A DNA stretch of 64,000 nt. Source: Rhizomys pruinosus (lineage: Eukaryota > Chordata > Mammalia > Rodentia > Spalacidae). The DNA is taken from NCBI GenBank assembly GCA_009823505.1, contig VZQC01012261.1, forward strand, positions 2,194,279 through 2,258,278, in the 5' to 3' direction. The stretch's first letter is position 1. The number at the start of each line of letters is the position of its first letter. A program made the translations under genes and the position numbers. Positions 40,294 to 50,821 of this stretch are shown in pieces. The notes beneath the pieces are model-generated. The model was not told the origin of the DNA and searched no databases. It saw only the letters and a program-made list of their open reading frames with translations.

Positions 40294-40650
40294 CTGTAAC
40301 TAACCTTTAAATTACAAGATATTGAATATAAAATGTGACAGGTAAAAAGAAGCTATTCCAAAAAAATGGAGAGTGATTATGAATCCTCATTTATGAGATC
40401 TGTGTGTTATTTGAACAAACATTTCCATAATACACATTAAGGGTAACATTTTACAATTTTCTTTCATCTACAAGTTAAGATGATTAAAGTGCTGTGTATG
40501 TATGCTATGGTAACAAGGGATGGACTGGGATGACTATATCAACATAGTTACATTACAACTACATTTCTCTAAATTCTTTTCCCTGTATGGCTGTGAGTTA
40601 GGGCTGGCTTCAAAAGAAATCCCCGTGAAACAGAAAGCTGAAACAGAAGC
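40294..40650. other. No feature recognised
   Basis: About 355 bases of AT-rich sequence. Confidence 0.5.
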
Positions 40651-40652
40651 CA

Positions 40653-40795
40653 GGCCGGGCATGGTGGCACATGCCTTTAAGACCAGTACTCAAGGCAGAA
40701 GACAGATCTCTAGGAGGTCAAAGCCAACCAGGTGTATACAGCGAGTTCCAGGCCAGCTAGGAACTATAGGGAGACCCTATCTCAAAAAGACTTTT
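40653..40795 (+). mobile_element. B1 SINE
   Basis: 'gccgggcatggtggcacat' to 'ccctatctcaaaaagac'. Confidence 0.93.
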
Positions 40796-40812
40796 TAAAA
40801 AAATAAAAAACT

Positions 40813-41191
40813 GGGGCTGGAGAGATAGCCTAGCGGTTGAGAGCACCGACTGCTCTTGCAGAGGATCCGGGTTCGATCCCCAGCACCCACATGGCGGCTA
40901 AGAACCGCCTGTCACTCCAGTTCTAGGAGAACTCCAGTTCCAGGGGAATCCGAGAAGATTTATTTATTTCTGTATGTGTATGAGTGTACTGTCTGCATGT
41001 AGGTTTGTGCACCCGAGTCGTGCAATGCCGCGGAGGTCAGAAGAGGGTCTCGGATTCCCCTGGAGCTGGAGTTCTCCTGGAACTGGAGTGACAGGTGGTT
41101 CTTAGCCGCCATGTGGGTGTTGGGGATCAAACCCGGGTCCTCTGCAAGAGCAGTCTGTGCTCTCAACCGCTAGGCTATCTCTCCAGCCCCA
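40813..41191 (-). mobile_element. Fold-back B2-type SINE (D) with inverted 5' half
   Basis: A full reverse-strand B2 (41191 down to about 40966, with almost no A-tail) is joined to an inverted copy of its own first 143 bases (40813-40955, plus strand). Both arms carry the same unusual spellings 'agagatagcctagcggttg' and 'cctgtcactccagtt'. An A-rich target ('aaaataaa(a)act') flanks the whole. Confidence 0.88.
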
Positions 41192-41238
41192 AAATAAAAC
41201 TTTTAATGTGCTTCCTTTCATTTAAATTTACTTCAAAA

Positions 41239-41450
41239 CAGGGGGCTAGAGAGATGGCTCAGTAGTCCAGAGCACTACCACTGTGACAGAGGACCCTGGT
41301 TCAATTCCCAACACCCATAACAACCATCTGGAACTCCAGTTCCAAGGGATTCCAGGCCCTCTTATGACTTCCATGGGCAATGCATCTCATGGGTGCACTC
41401 ACGTACACCCAGGCAATCTACTCATATATGTAAAATAAAAATAATTTTTT
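41239..41450 (+). mobile_element. B2-type SINE (O)
   Basis: 'gggggctagagagatggctc' to 'tatgtaaaataaaaat', with part of the central block lost. Confidence 0.87.
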
Positions 41451-41509
41451 AATTTACCTCAAAACTATGAAGTGATCATTGTCTAAATCTAAAAGATTTT
41501 CTTTACTTG

Positions 41510-42040
41510 TCACCCTTCATAGAGAAACCAGTTTGTGGATTAGCATACCATCCAAGCATCTGTGTCTATGCTCACAGCTTAGCTTGCCATAATAATTAGT
41601 ACAGCTTAAATGCCTGTACATCCAATTGCTTGTGCTTTGTTAGTATGGCTAAAAAGGTATCACTGGATAAGCTGTCAACCCATGAAGGGAAACAACCTGA
41701 ACAGACTAGAGTCCAAAATGACATCTCCAAAGAAAATAGACTGTTTTGCTTCTCACCCACTTGTGCCCCTTTCCCAAAGCCTAGGGAACAAATTGCGGAA
41801 GAGGAGGCATGGTAGAATGTAAGGGCTGCAGAGAGATTGGGGTGAATCGTGAGACTACAGCAATATAGACTGGACTCCTAATTGACCAACATGCCTGTGC
41901 ATACAAGCATCTCCAACTGGACTATGGGAAACTTGGGTTGTTCAAAATTTGGACATAGATACTTGCAAATTGGTTTTACATGAATGTTACTTACATTCAT
42001 TGCTTATGCTTAGTAATTTGGCTCACTTCAAAAAAAAATG
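41510..42040 (+). mobile_element. L1 3'-UTR-like element, second copy
   Basis: Matches 19385-20330 across 'taccatccaa(g/c)ca', 'agactgttttgcttc', 'gtaagggctgc', 'caatatagactgga', but without the duplications there. It lacks the G-rich L1 end. Confidence 0.55.
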
Positions 42041-42137
42041 CACCAATTACCTAATTGTACGACAAACTGAGTAACATCAATGTTATCTGAAAACAACTGT
42101 GTTATTATATTGTAGAATCCAAAAAAATAAGCAAATA

Positions 42138-42296
42138 GAGCTGGGCGTGGTGGCGCACGCCTTTAATCCTAGCACTTGGGAGGCAGAGGCAGGCGGATCT
42201 TTGTGAGTTCAAGGCCAGCCTGGTCTACAATGTGAGTTCCAGGACAGCTGGGCTACAGGGAGACCCTGTCTCGAAAAGACCAAAAAAAAAAAAAAG
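42138..42296 (+). mobile_element. B1 SINE
   Basis: Young full-length copy. 'agcaaata' occurs on both sides. Confidence 0.96.
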
Positions 42297-42549
42297 CAAA
42301 TAAAAGAGAAAAAATAAATAAAAGATTTTCTTTAAATTAATAAGCCTTAATATACGTATTCTGACAATACTAATATCACCTACTAATTAAGACTTGTGCT
42401 AAGATACAAAACAATAAATCTATTAAAAGACATATCTATTAATAAATCTATTAAGACATATTTAGAGATAGTAATCTCTAAAAACAATTCACATAAGTTA
42501 GCTCTTAAATACTAAATCTTAAGATCCCTATAGTTAAAGTGGGAGTCAT
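42297..42549. other. No feature recognised
   Basis: AT-rich sequence. Confidence 0.5.
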
Positions 42550-42775
42550 GGGGCTGGAGAGATGGCCTAGTGATTAAGAGCACCGACTCCTCTTGCAGAG
42601 GACCCAGGTTTGATTCCCAGCACCCACATGGCGTCTGAGAACCATCTTTAACTCCAGTTCCAGGGGAATCCGACACCCTCTTCTGACCTCTGAGACACTG
42701 CACGACACGGGTGCACAAACCTACATGCAGACAGTACATTCATACACACAAAAAAATAAAAATTTTTTAAAAAAG
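42550..42775 (+). mobile_element. B2-type SINE (S)
   Basis: Single-block copy with 'ccatctttaactccagttcc', the spelling expected of the head donor for the composite SINE. Confidence 0.95.
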
Positions 42776-43343
42776 TAAACTGTACAATAAGCTTAAATAA
42801 AGGATTTTGTACAAGATCCTCTAGACTTGAGCTGGTCTTAGCTAACCATTTGTAAAATAGATATATAACAGGACTTATGTATTCAGAAACAGCAGCCATT
42901 CAGACAAACATTTACATTTTAGTACTTTTTCCTCCAAGTAGGAATGCCCAAAGATTAAAAAAAAAAAAAAATTGAAATGCATTTTGTTCCCAATATTATC
43001 TGGTACCGTGTGTACCATTGCTATGTATTAGGCAGCTTCTGGTAACAACTGTAGAAATGTAGCTGCTCTTTCACCAGACATCTTTTAGCACCTGGTCTAC
43101 TAAATTACCTACTCAGATCAAGAACATGTAAAAAAGCAATAATTAGTTTCTACCTTATTCTAAAAATGCGTATTCCTAAAACAGGACATATGCACACCCA
43201 GCAAGTGTTTAAGGCATACTTTGAAAATGAATCTGTGACAATTATCTGGTTATAGTATCTTAGTACTTATCCAACTAATTAAGCTAACTTTTCCACAGTT
43301 AATTACGAATTCTGGAAAAATATTTTTTAGTTATGATTTGAAA
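42776..43343. other. No feature recognised
   Basis: About 570 bases of AT-rich sequence without repeat or frame. Confidence 0.5.
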
Positions 43344-43450
43344 GCTGAGCATGGTGGTGCACACCTTTGCAGGCAGATCTCTTTGAGTCTGAGGCCAGCC
43401 TGGTCTACATAGTGAGTTCCGCAGTGAGAGACCCTGATGCAAAGACACAA
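43344..43450 (+). mobile_element. B1 SINE with internal deletions
   Basis: 'gctgagcatggtggtgcac', then a jump to 'gcaggcagatctctttgag'. Confidence 0.82.
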
Positions 43451-43965
43451 AATAATTTGAAGGCAGAGGAAAGCAATCAACAGCAAAACAATGGAGATTT
43501 GAGCACTGAAGAGAAATACATGGAGGCTAATTCAAACTTACACAGCTTTTCCCCGTGTTTGCAACAGTACAGGACAGCTAGGACTCAAATGGAAACCTGC
43601 AGTTTTCTAGAGTTTGTGGCTACAAAGTGATTGAAAAACAGGAGGTGAAATTCAAAAAGGTCAGGACCACAAAGGGGCACCTCAAAAATTTTAAATACCT
43701 TCAAATATTTCACTGATCACTGAACTTTATATGCTCAGGGAAGATCTCAAGGACTCCAGAAGAAAGCAACAAAGAAGCTGACAGAAAGCAGTAACAGGTT
43801 GCTACCCACTGCAGAAGAGAGACATGAGCTTGCCCAAGTGAAGAAGGCTTAATGATCAGGCTTCCTACACACTCATGTTAAAATACAACATCAAAAATTC
43901 AAGACATTCAGCTATAAAGTATAGTCACAACTATCTGGGAGGGGAAGATTTGGGAGAGGAAGAGT
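43451..43965. other. No feature recognised
   Basis: About 515 bases, slightly less AT-rich than neighbours. No exon signal trusted. Confidence 0.45.
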
Positions 43966-44160
43966 GGGGGCTGGAGACAAAGCTCAGAATTTAAGAACAC
44001 AAACAGCTCTGGCAGAGGACCAGAGTTCATTCAGTTCCCAGCAGCCACATCCAGTACCCACTTGTAACCCCAGCTCCAGGGCCTTCTCTGGCCTCTGCAG
44101 ACACCCGTGTGTGCACATTCACTCTCACATATGCACAGTCACACACATAGACATAATTTA
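43966..44160 (+). mobile_element. B2-superfamily SINE, diverged
   Basis: 'gggggctggagacaaagctc', 'ggcagaggaccagagttc', 'ctggcctctgcagacac', CA-rich end. Confidence 0.75.
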
Positions 44161-44517
44161 GGATACTTTTTAAGAGGAAGAGAATACAACTTTCTGGAGA
44201 TGAAAAGGAACAAAAAATTGTGACCAAATGACCAATGAGAAGAGAGCAGTCAGTGGAGAAAGATCATTTTAGATACTCTAGGTGAGGGAACGGGGAAGGA
44301 CTTTTAAAGCAGCAATTATAAATAAACTCAAGATATAAAGACAACAAGGAACTTCAGCAGATACACAGGATTTTTTTAAATAAATTACTAGAATTGAAGA
44401 GTACATTGTTCAAAAATGGCCTTAGCAACAAATAAGAAATACCAGATCGACAGAAATAACTGAAACTGAAAAAATAAATTAAAAGACCAATAGACTTGTA
44501 GGAATGTGTAAAATGGA
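44161..44517. other. Unassigned; perhaps old L1
   Basis: A-rich plus strand with an L1-like texture but no motif I can name. Confidence 0.35.
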
Positions 44518-44897
44518 TGTTCTAGTTTGCTTGCAATTGCTGAGATAAAACACTCTGACCAATACCAACTTGGAGAGGAAAGGGTTTATTTGGCTCACAT
44601 CTCCTGGGTCACAGCTCGTTACATGGGGAGCCCAGGGCGGGAACGTAGACGCAGGAGTTGAAGTACAGGCTATGGCAAAACACTGCTTACTGGCTTGCTT
44701 CCCTGGGCCAGGCTCAGCCTGCTTTCTTATACAATACAGAGTAACCCACAGTGGGCTGGGCCCTTCCACATCCCCTAACAATCAAGAAAATAATCTCACA
44801 GGCATGGCCAATGGCCAGTCCAATGGAGGCAATTCCCCAATTGAGGCCCCCTCAACCCAGGTGTGTCAAGTTGACACTAAACCTATCCAGCACAAAT
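44518..44897 (-). mobile_element. Rodent repeat 'X', copy 3
   Basis: Reverse of the copies at 21.3 and 28.0 kb: 'ctgagataaaacactctgac', 'tgcttactggcttgcttcc', 'cccacagtgggctggg', and 'gtgtcaagttgacac' at its far end. Confidence 0.7.
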
Positions 44898-45046
44898 GAC
44901 CCCTTGTCAACTTGACAAAACACATCACTAACAAGCCACGACCTTTCCATTTCTTTTCCCCAAGATATGCCGTTAACATTAATATCACAACAAAAGACAA
45001 TACAACCTTAAAAGCCCCACAATCCTTTAAAAAACAAAATTCCAAA

Positions 45047-45186
45047 GCCAGGCTTGGTGGTGCACTCAGGAGACAGAGGCAGGGGGATTTCTGTGAGTTC
45101 AAGGCCAGCCTGGTCTACATAGTGAGCTCCAGGCCAGCTGGGACTAAAGGGAGACCCTGTCTCAAAAAGACAAAAAAAAAAAAAAT
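45047..45186 (+). mobile_element. B1 SINE
   Basis: 'agccaggcttggtggtgcac' with a short deletion, to 'cctgtctcaaaaagac'. Confidence 0.92.
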
Positions 45187-45440
45187 CCAAATACTTAAAA
45201 GTTCACAGTCTCTTTGTCTCTTAACTGTGGGAACCTGTAAAATCCAAAACAAGTACTTCCTTATTTCAATGGAAAGAATCAGGCACATCAAAGCAAAACC
45301 TAACTCCAGCAAAGCAGCTCAAAGCTGGACATTTACTCAGGATCTTCTGGGCAGCTCCACTTCTCTGACTTTGCCATCCACAGAACACACAGATCCAGTA
45401 TAAGAGAAGTAAAAAAAAGTGAATGGGGCAAGGAGAGTAT

Positions 45441-45577
45441 TAGTTACAATATCCCAAAATTTGAGAATATCATTTACAAATTTAATAAGCTTAGCAAACT
45501 CCAAATCGAATAGTTACAATATCCCAATTGAAAATATCATTTACAAATTTAATAAGCTTAGCAAACTCCAAATCAAA
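45441..45577 (+). repeat. Tandem duplication, about 70-bp unit
   Basis: Two units starting 'tagttacaatatccca'. They differ by a 3-base gap and a few substitutions. Confidence 0.93.
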
Positions 45578-45705
45578 TATCTTAAAAGCACACATAAAAT
45601 TGTTTAAAATTAAAGAAATAATGGAAACAAAATAAAATGACACCATTAAGACCATCAATCTTTAATTCTACATCCATGAAAAAATAAGCTTTAAAAATGA
45701 GAGTA

Positions 45706-45925
45706 AGGAGCTAGAGAAATGGCTCAGTTGTCAAGAGCACTGGCTGCTCTTGCAGAAGACTTGGGTTTGAATCCCAACAACCACATGGTGACTAACAACC
45801 ATCCATAACTCTACTTCCAGGGGATCCCACACCCTCTTCTGTCCTCCATGGGCACTGCATGACACAGGTAGACTTACACACATTCAGGCATAACACTCAT
45901 ACACATAAAATAAAAATAAATGAAA
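45706..45925 (+). mobile_element. B2-type SINE (O)
   Basis: 'ggagctagagaaatggctc' to 'acataaaataaaaataa'. Confidence 0.9.
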
Positions 45926-45929
45926 AAAA

Positions 45930-46085
45930 AACTTTTTTTTGGTCTTTTCAAGACAGGGTCTCCCTGTAGCCCCAGCTGTCCTAGAACTCGCTCTGTAGAC
46001 GAGGCTGGCCTTGAAATCACAAAGATCCACCTGCCTCTGCCTCCCAAGTGCTAGGATTAAAGGCGTGCGCCACCATGCCCAGCTG
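45930..46085 (-). mobile_element. B1 SINE
   Basis: Inserted at the A-tail of the B2 just upstream. 'ggtcttttcaagacagggtc' to 'gccaccatgcccagct'. Confidence 0.94.
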
Positions 46086-46186
46086 AAAAAAAAAATTTTT
46101 AAGAAAAATGAGAGTAAAATACATAATCAATTAAAAGCTGAGAGAATATAGCTAGACTGTGTAAAATTCACATTTAAAGAGTTTTT

Positions 46187-46345
46187 AGCTGGGCCTGGTG
46201 GTGCATGCCTTTAATTCTAGCACTCAGGAGGGAAGGAAACAGAAGCAGTCAGGTATCTGTGAGTTTAAGGCCAGCTTCATCTACACAGAGTTCCAGGCCA
46301 GCCAGGATTGCAGAGTGAGACCCCACCAAAACAAAACAAGAGAGA
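46187..46345 (+). mobile_element. B1 SINE
   Basis: 'agctgggcctggtggtgcat', purine-rich insert in the middle, 'gtgagaccccaccaaaac'. Confidence 0.87.
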
Positions 46346-46460
46346 ACGAGAGAGAAAGGAAAGATTTTCAAGCTGGTAGGAAATGACAGTAAATGAAGCT
46401 TAGCTCAAATACATAAAGAAAACCTGAAATAATAGTACTTGTCTATAAAAGTCTATCACT

Positions 46461-46614
46461 GCCAGGCATGGTGGCGCACACCTTTAATACTAGCACTTGG
46501 GAGGCAGAGGCAGGCGTATCTTTGTGAGTTCAAGGCCAGCATGGTCTACTGAGTGAGTTCCAGGACAGCTGGGACTACAGGGAGACCCTGCCTCAAAAAG
46601 ACCAAAAAAAAAAG
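46461..46614 (+). mobile_element. B1 SINE, first of two at one target
   Basis: Flanked by 'agtctatcact' at 46450-46460 and 46615-46625. Confidence 0.95.
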
Positions 46615-46628
46615 AGTCTATCACTTTA

Positions 46629-46884
46629 GGGGCTAGAGAGATGGCCTAGCAGTAAAGAGCGCCAACCGCTCTTACAGAGGACCAGGGTTCGATCCCCAGT
46701 ACCCACATGGCAGCCGAGAACCATCTGAAACTCCAATTCCAGGAGAACTCCAGTTCCAGGGGAATCCGACACCCTCTTCTGACCTCCGAGGCATTGTGCG
46801 ACACAGGTGCACAAACCTGCATTCAGACAGTACATTCATACACACACAGAAATAAATAAAATTAAAAAAAAAATTTTTTTTTAA
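46629..46884 (+). mobile_element. B2-type SINE (D), second of two at one target
   Basis: Flanked by 'agtctatcacttt' at 46615-46627 and 46885-46897. Confidence 0.96.
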
Positions 46885-47063
46885 AGTCTATCACTTTTTC
46901 TTGCTCGAATTTTTCAAATGATAACTATTTAAAGACAAAGAGCATATTGAAGTAAAATATAACAGGTAAATAGCACAAATGCTAGATGTAATTATATTTT
47001 GTAAGGTTTCTTATCTTAAAGAGATATGTTAATGCTTAGCAAAGTGTGAAAATTAATGGTGAT

Positions 47064-47202
47064 GCCGGGTGTGGTGGTGCATGACTTTAATCCTAGCACT
47101 TGGGAGGCAGAGGCAGGCGGATCTCTGAGTTAAAGGCCAGCCTGGTCTACAGAGTGAGCCGGGACAGATGGGACAACAGGGAGACCCTGTCTCAAAAAGA
47201 CN

Positions 47203-47229
<27 letters not shown>
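47064..47229 (+). mobile_element. B1 SINE
   Basis: 'gccgggtgtggtggtgcatg' to 'ctgtctcaaaaagac', one N at 47202, long A-tail. 'gaaaattaatggt' is found before it and after the GAAA repeat. Confidence 0.94.
47202..47202. other. Single ambiguous base
   Basis: One N at the start of a long A-run after a B1. Confidence 1.
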
Positions 47230-47278
<49 letters not shown>

Positions 47279-47285
47279 AAAAGAA
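47230..47285 (+). repeat. (GAAA)n microsatellite
   Basis: About 13 AAAG units grown from the B1 tail, inside its target-site duplication. Confidence 0.97.
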
Positions 47286-47360
47286 AATTAATGGTAATTA
47301 CTTTAATTCCTAGAGCACCTACTAAAAATTTACATACTACAACTTAAAAAGCCAACAAGG

Positions 47361-47752
47361 GGGCTGGAGAGATAGCCTAGCGGTTAAGAGCAACAGCTGG
47401 GCATGGTGGCATGCGCCTTTAATCCTAGCACTTGGGAGGCAGAGGCAGGCGGATCTTTGTGAGTACAAGGCCAGCCTGGTCTACAGAGTGAGTTCCAGGA
47501 CAGCTGGGGCTACATGGAGACCCTGTCTCGAAAACACCAAAAAAAAAAAAAGCACCGACTGCTCTTGCAGAAGACCCGGGTTCGATCCCCAGCACCCACA
47601 TGAGGGCTAAGAACCGTCTGTAACTCCAATTCCAGGAGAACTCCAGTTCCAGGGGAATCCAAGACCCTCTTCTGACCTCCGAGGCAATGCATGACATGGG
47701 TGCACAGACCTGCATGCAGACAGTACATTCATACACATACAAAAATAAATAA
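47361..47752 (+). mobile_element. B2-type SINE (D) split by a B1
   Basis: Head 47361-47393, remainder from about 47553. Near consensus otherwise. Confidence 0.95.
47394..47552 (+). mobile_element. B1 SINE nested in B2 head
   Basis: Complete with A-tail. Short duplication 'aa(g/a)agca' on each side. Confidence 0.94.
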
Positions 47753-47760
47753 AATTTAAA

Positions 47761-48129
47761 AAAGAATTAAAAAAAAAAGAAATGCACAAGCAGAAATGAG
47801 TAATGTAAATCAAAGAAAGACACATGGTCTAACACAGCAGAAGCAATTCAGTGTTCGAGGGGGCTCAAAGAACCTGTAAGAAAAAAAAAAAAGACATGCT
47901 ATCAATCAAAGTAGGTGCCATGTTCATGTTACATTTAAATTAAAGAGCCACTGAGAGTATTCAGTAAGGAAAGAATCAGATAATCAGATCAGAAGTATCT
48001 GTTAATAGTGTGATGAAGAACCTGGAAGGGAGTGAAACAGCAATCAGGAATAAGCAAGTTAACTTGTTACTTTTAGCTGACCAACCTAAAGGTACAGGAA
48101 ACTTAAGAGAAATTTCCACAACACACACA
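47761..48129. other. No feature recognised
   Basis: About 370 bases of A-rich sequence, possibly more of the L1 that follows. Confidence 0.45.
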
Positions 48130-48322
48130 AAGGTATATGATAAAAATGAAGAACAGACACTTCTCAGAAAAAGAAAAATGATTCAAATACACAAAGCAAT
48201 GCTGAGTTTTGCTCATAAGAAAAATGTAAATTAAAAATATATTGCGATACTATTTTTACCTATCAGTTAGCAAACTTCTAAAAAGTTTGATTCTACACTG
48301 TCCTAACAAAGATATAAAGAAA
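48130..48322 (+). mobile_element. Old L1 ORF2 C-terminal fragment
   Basis: 'gctcataagaaaaatgtaaa' and 'tttttacctatcagttagc' match the C-terminal ORF2 region of old L1s. Confidence 0.65.
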
Positions 48323-48329
48323 CAAATAT

Positions 48330-48460
48330 TTGCGAGGCATGGTAATCCTAGTACTCAGGAGGCAGAAGCGGGCAGATCTCTGAATTCCATGCCAGCCTGG
48401 TCTACATAGCAAGTTCCAGGCCAGCTGGGGTTACAGAGAAAGACTCTGTCTCAAAAAGAC
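48330..48460 (+). mobile_element. B1 SINE, short deletion
   Basis: 'gcgaggcatggtaatcctag' to 'ctctgtctcaaaaagac'. Confidence 0.88.
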
Positions 48461-48535
48461 AAAAAGAAAGGGGAGGGGGGAGAAAAGGGAAGGGAAGGGG
48501 GGAGGAGAGGAGAGGGGAGGGAAGGAGAGGGGAGA
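48461..48535 (+). repeat. GA-rich purine tract
   Basis: GGGGA/GGAGA blocks after a B1 tail. Confidence 0.9.
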
Positions 48536-48540
48536 TACTT

Positions 48541-48697
48541 TTTTTTTTTTTTTTGGCCTTTTCGAGACAGGGTCTCCCTGTAGCCCCAGCTGTCCTGGAA
48601 CTCACCCTTTAGACCAGGCTGGCCTTGAACTCACAAAGATCCGCCTGTCTCTGCCTCCCAAGTGCTAGGATTAAAGGCGTGCACCACCACGCCCGGC
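48541..48697 (-). mobile_element. B1 SINE, first of two at one target
   Basis: Poly-T, young consensus. 'gatacttttt' on both sides (48534-48543, 48698-48707). Confidence 0.95.
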
Positions 48698-48707
48698 GAT
48701 ACTTTTT

Positions 48708-48914
48708 TTTTTAAATGTGTATTAATGTACTGTCTGCATGCAGGTTTGTGCACCTGGGTCGTGCAATGCTGCAGAGGTCAGAAGAGGGCATCGGATTCCC
48801 CTGGAACTGGAGTTAAAGACAGTTCTCAGCTGCCATGTGGGTGCTGGGGATCGAACCCAGGTCCTCTGCAAGAGCAGTCTACACTCTCAACCGCTAGGCC
48901 ATCTCTCCAGCCCC
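48708..48914 (-). mobile_element. B2-type SINE (S), second of two at one target
   Basis: Reverse single-block copy. Followed by a third 'ggagataca' (48917-48925). Confidence 0.95.
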
Positions 48915-49074
48915 AGGAGATACATTTTAACATATACAACACTGCTACAACTTCTATGAAGTACAATTTAACAGTTGAAATGATATCTACTGTTTTCTGG
49001 CCCAGCAATTCTGAAACTGCTGGGAACTTTTCCACAGATACACCTGCACAAGCATTATTAAAATAATAGCCATA

Positions 49075-49260
49075 GGGGCTGGAGAGATGGCTCAGTGGTT
49101 AAGAGCACTGACCACTCTTGCAGAGGACCCGAGTTCGAGTCTAACTCCAGTTCCAGGGGAATCCCACTCCCTCTTCTGACCTCCGCATCACTACACGACC
49201 CGGGTTCACCAACCTACATGCAGACAGTACATTCATACACATAAAAATAATAAAAAGAAA
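49075..49260 (+). mobile_element. B2-type SINE (S), internal deletion
   Basis: About 30 bases are missing between 'gacccgagttcgagt' and 'ctaactccagttccag', where the 'cagcacccacatgg' block should be. Confidence 0.92.
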
Positions 49261-49428
49261 AAAAATAGCCTTATAAAGTTGTTCGTTGCAACAATTTTAT
49301 AATAGCAAAAACTGGAAACTATCAAGGTAATTAAGTTATGGCATAAAAATAAACACTGTAGCTGTTGAGAGGGGAACTCCCAACACTTTATACACAAATA
49401 CGGTAAGATCTCCCAGGGTATTTTTCTT
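49261..49428. other. No feature recognised
   Basis: Short AT-rich stretch. Confidence 0.5.
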
Positions 49429-49583
49429 TTTTTTGGGGGGGGTCTTTTTGAGACAGGGTCTCCCTTCAGTCCCAGCTGGCCTGGAGCTCACTATGTAGAC
49501 CAGGCTGGCCTTGAACACACAGAGATCCACCTGCCTCTGCCTTCCAAATGCTGGGATTAAAGGTGTGCACAACCATATCCGGC
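49429..49583 (-). mobile_element. B1 SINE
   Basis: 'gtctttttgagacagggtc' to 'acaaccatatccggcc'. 'cccagggtat(a)ttttc' on both sides. Confidence 0.95.
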
Positions 49584-49621
49584 CTTCCCAGGGTATATTT
49601 TTCAATGTAAAAAATAAAAGA

Positions 49622-49832
49622 CGGGGCTGGAGAGATGGCTCAGCGGTTAAGAGCACCAACTGCTCTTGCAGAAGACCCGGGTTGATTCCCAGCAACTAAG
49701 AACTGTCTTTAACTCCAGTTCCAAGGGAATCCGACACCCTCTTCTGACCTCCGAGGCATTGCCCCCGACACGGGTGCACCAACCTACATGCAGACAGTAC
49801 ACTCATACACATAAAGAATAAAATTTTTTTAA
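49622..49832 (+). mobile_element. B2-type SINE (S)
   Basis: Young single-block copy with a 10-base deletion near the B box. Confidence 0.94.
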
Positions 49833-49841
49833 AAAATGTTA

Positions 49842-50000
49842 GAGCCGGGCGTGGTGGCGCACGCCTTTAATCCTAGCACTAGGAAGGCAGAGGCAGGGGA
49901 TCTTTGTGAGTCCAAGGCCAGTCTAGTCTACAGAGTGAGTTCCAGGACAGGTGGGACTACAGGGAGACCCTGACTTTGAAAAGACTAAAAAAAAAAAAAG
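49842..50000 (+). mobile_element. B1 SINE
   Basis: 'agccgggcgtggtggcgcac' consensus start, small changes, A-tail. Confidence 0.95.
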
Positions 50001-50007
50001 TTAATTA

Positions 50008-50155
50008 GGGCCAGGTGTGGTAGTCCACACCTTTAATCCCAGCACTCAGGAGGCAGAGGCAGGTGGATCTCTGTGAGTTCAAGGTCATCTTGGTCTACAT
50101 AGTGAGTGCCAGGAGACCCTGTCTCAAAAAGACAAAAAAATAAAATAAAAAAGTT
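50008..50155 (+). mobile_element. B1 SINE
   Basis: 'gggccaggtgtggtagtcc' to 'cctgtctcaaaaagac'. Short deletion near the 3' end. Confidence 0.92.
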
Positions 50156-50157
50156 AC

Positions 50158-50385
50158 TTGGGGCTGGAGAGATGGCTCAGACTAATTAAGGGGCTACTCT
50201 TGCAGGGGACCTGGGTTTGATTCTCAGCATCCACATGGTGGCTAACAAGTGTCCATAACTCCAGTTCCAGGGGTTCTGACACCCTCTTCTGACCTCTATA
50301 AGCACTGGATAATATGAGTGTATTTACATACATGTAGACAATATATTCACACACATAAAATAAAAACAATAAAATAAAAACGTTA
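50158..50385 (+). mobile_element. B2-type SINE (O)
   Basis: 'ggggctggagagatggctc' to 'cacataaaataaaaaca'. Altered bases after the A box. Confidence 0.9.
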
Positions 50386-50821
50386 CTATTCTTACATTAC
50401 AGATAAGAAGTTAAGACCTGGCAAAATTGGCTAGTTAGCAACAGAGACGGAATATTCAAGCAGTCTTGACTAAGTTAAATGAGTAACAGTCATGCTCTTC
50501 TGCACCATCCTTGATTGAGGAAGGGACCTCGATCATTAAGCACATTATCAAATGCTTAAATATCCCATAGATACTCAAGGCTTAAATGCTATGACTTCCA
50601 AAGACTATAAAGAACTGACCTAAATCATAAGGCTAAGGGAGAAGCAAAGTCAAAAGCTGAAAAGGTCCTAAACAGAGGGAAAGTGTTCAAGAGCTATAGT
50701 AGAGGAGATGAAGCCTAACTACTGCTACTCAACTACCGTGTCAAAGTTGGTGGACATGATAGTTGGTGGACATAAGCTGAAAGGACAGTCAGCCTCCTGG
50801 ATCAATCTGGCCTTAGAAAAG
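50386..50821. other. No feature recognised
   Basis: About 435 bases. A small direct repeat of 'agttggtggacat' lies near 50747-50774. Confidence 0.5.

Larger units (their letters stand above)
44898..45600 (-). mobile_element. Probable continuation of a repeat-X-containing element
   Basis: 'ccccttgtcaacttgac' directly follows X, and 'attaacattaatatcacaac' and 'cttaactgtgggaacctgt' have the feel of a rodent LTR element's internal part. Holds a 70/67-bp tandem duplication (45441-45510, 45511-45577) and a B1. Family not known. Confidence 0.45.

Noticed and set aside
47361..47752. Another composite B2/B1 element
   Set aside because: Here the B2 resumes after the B1 A-tail, so this is a plain B1 insertion into a B2.
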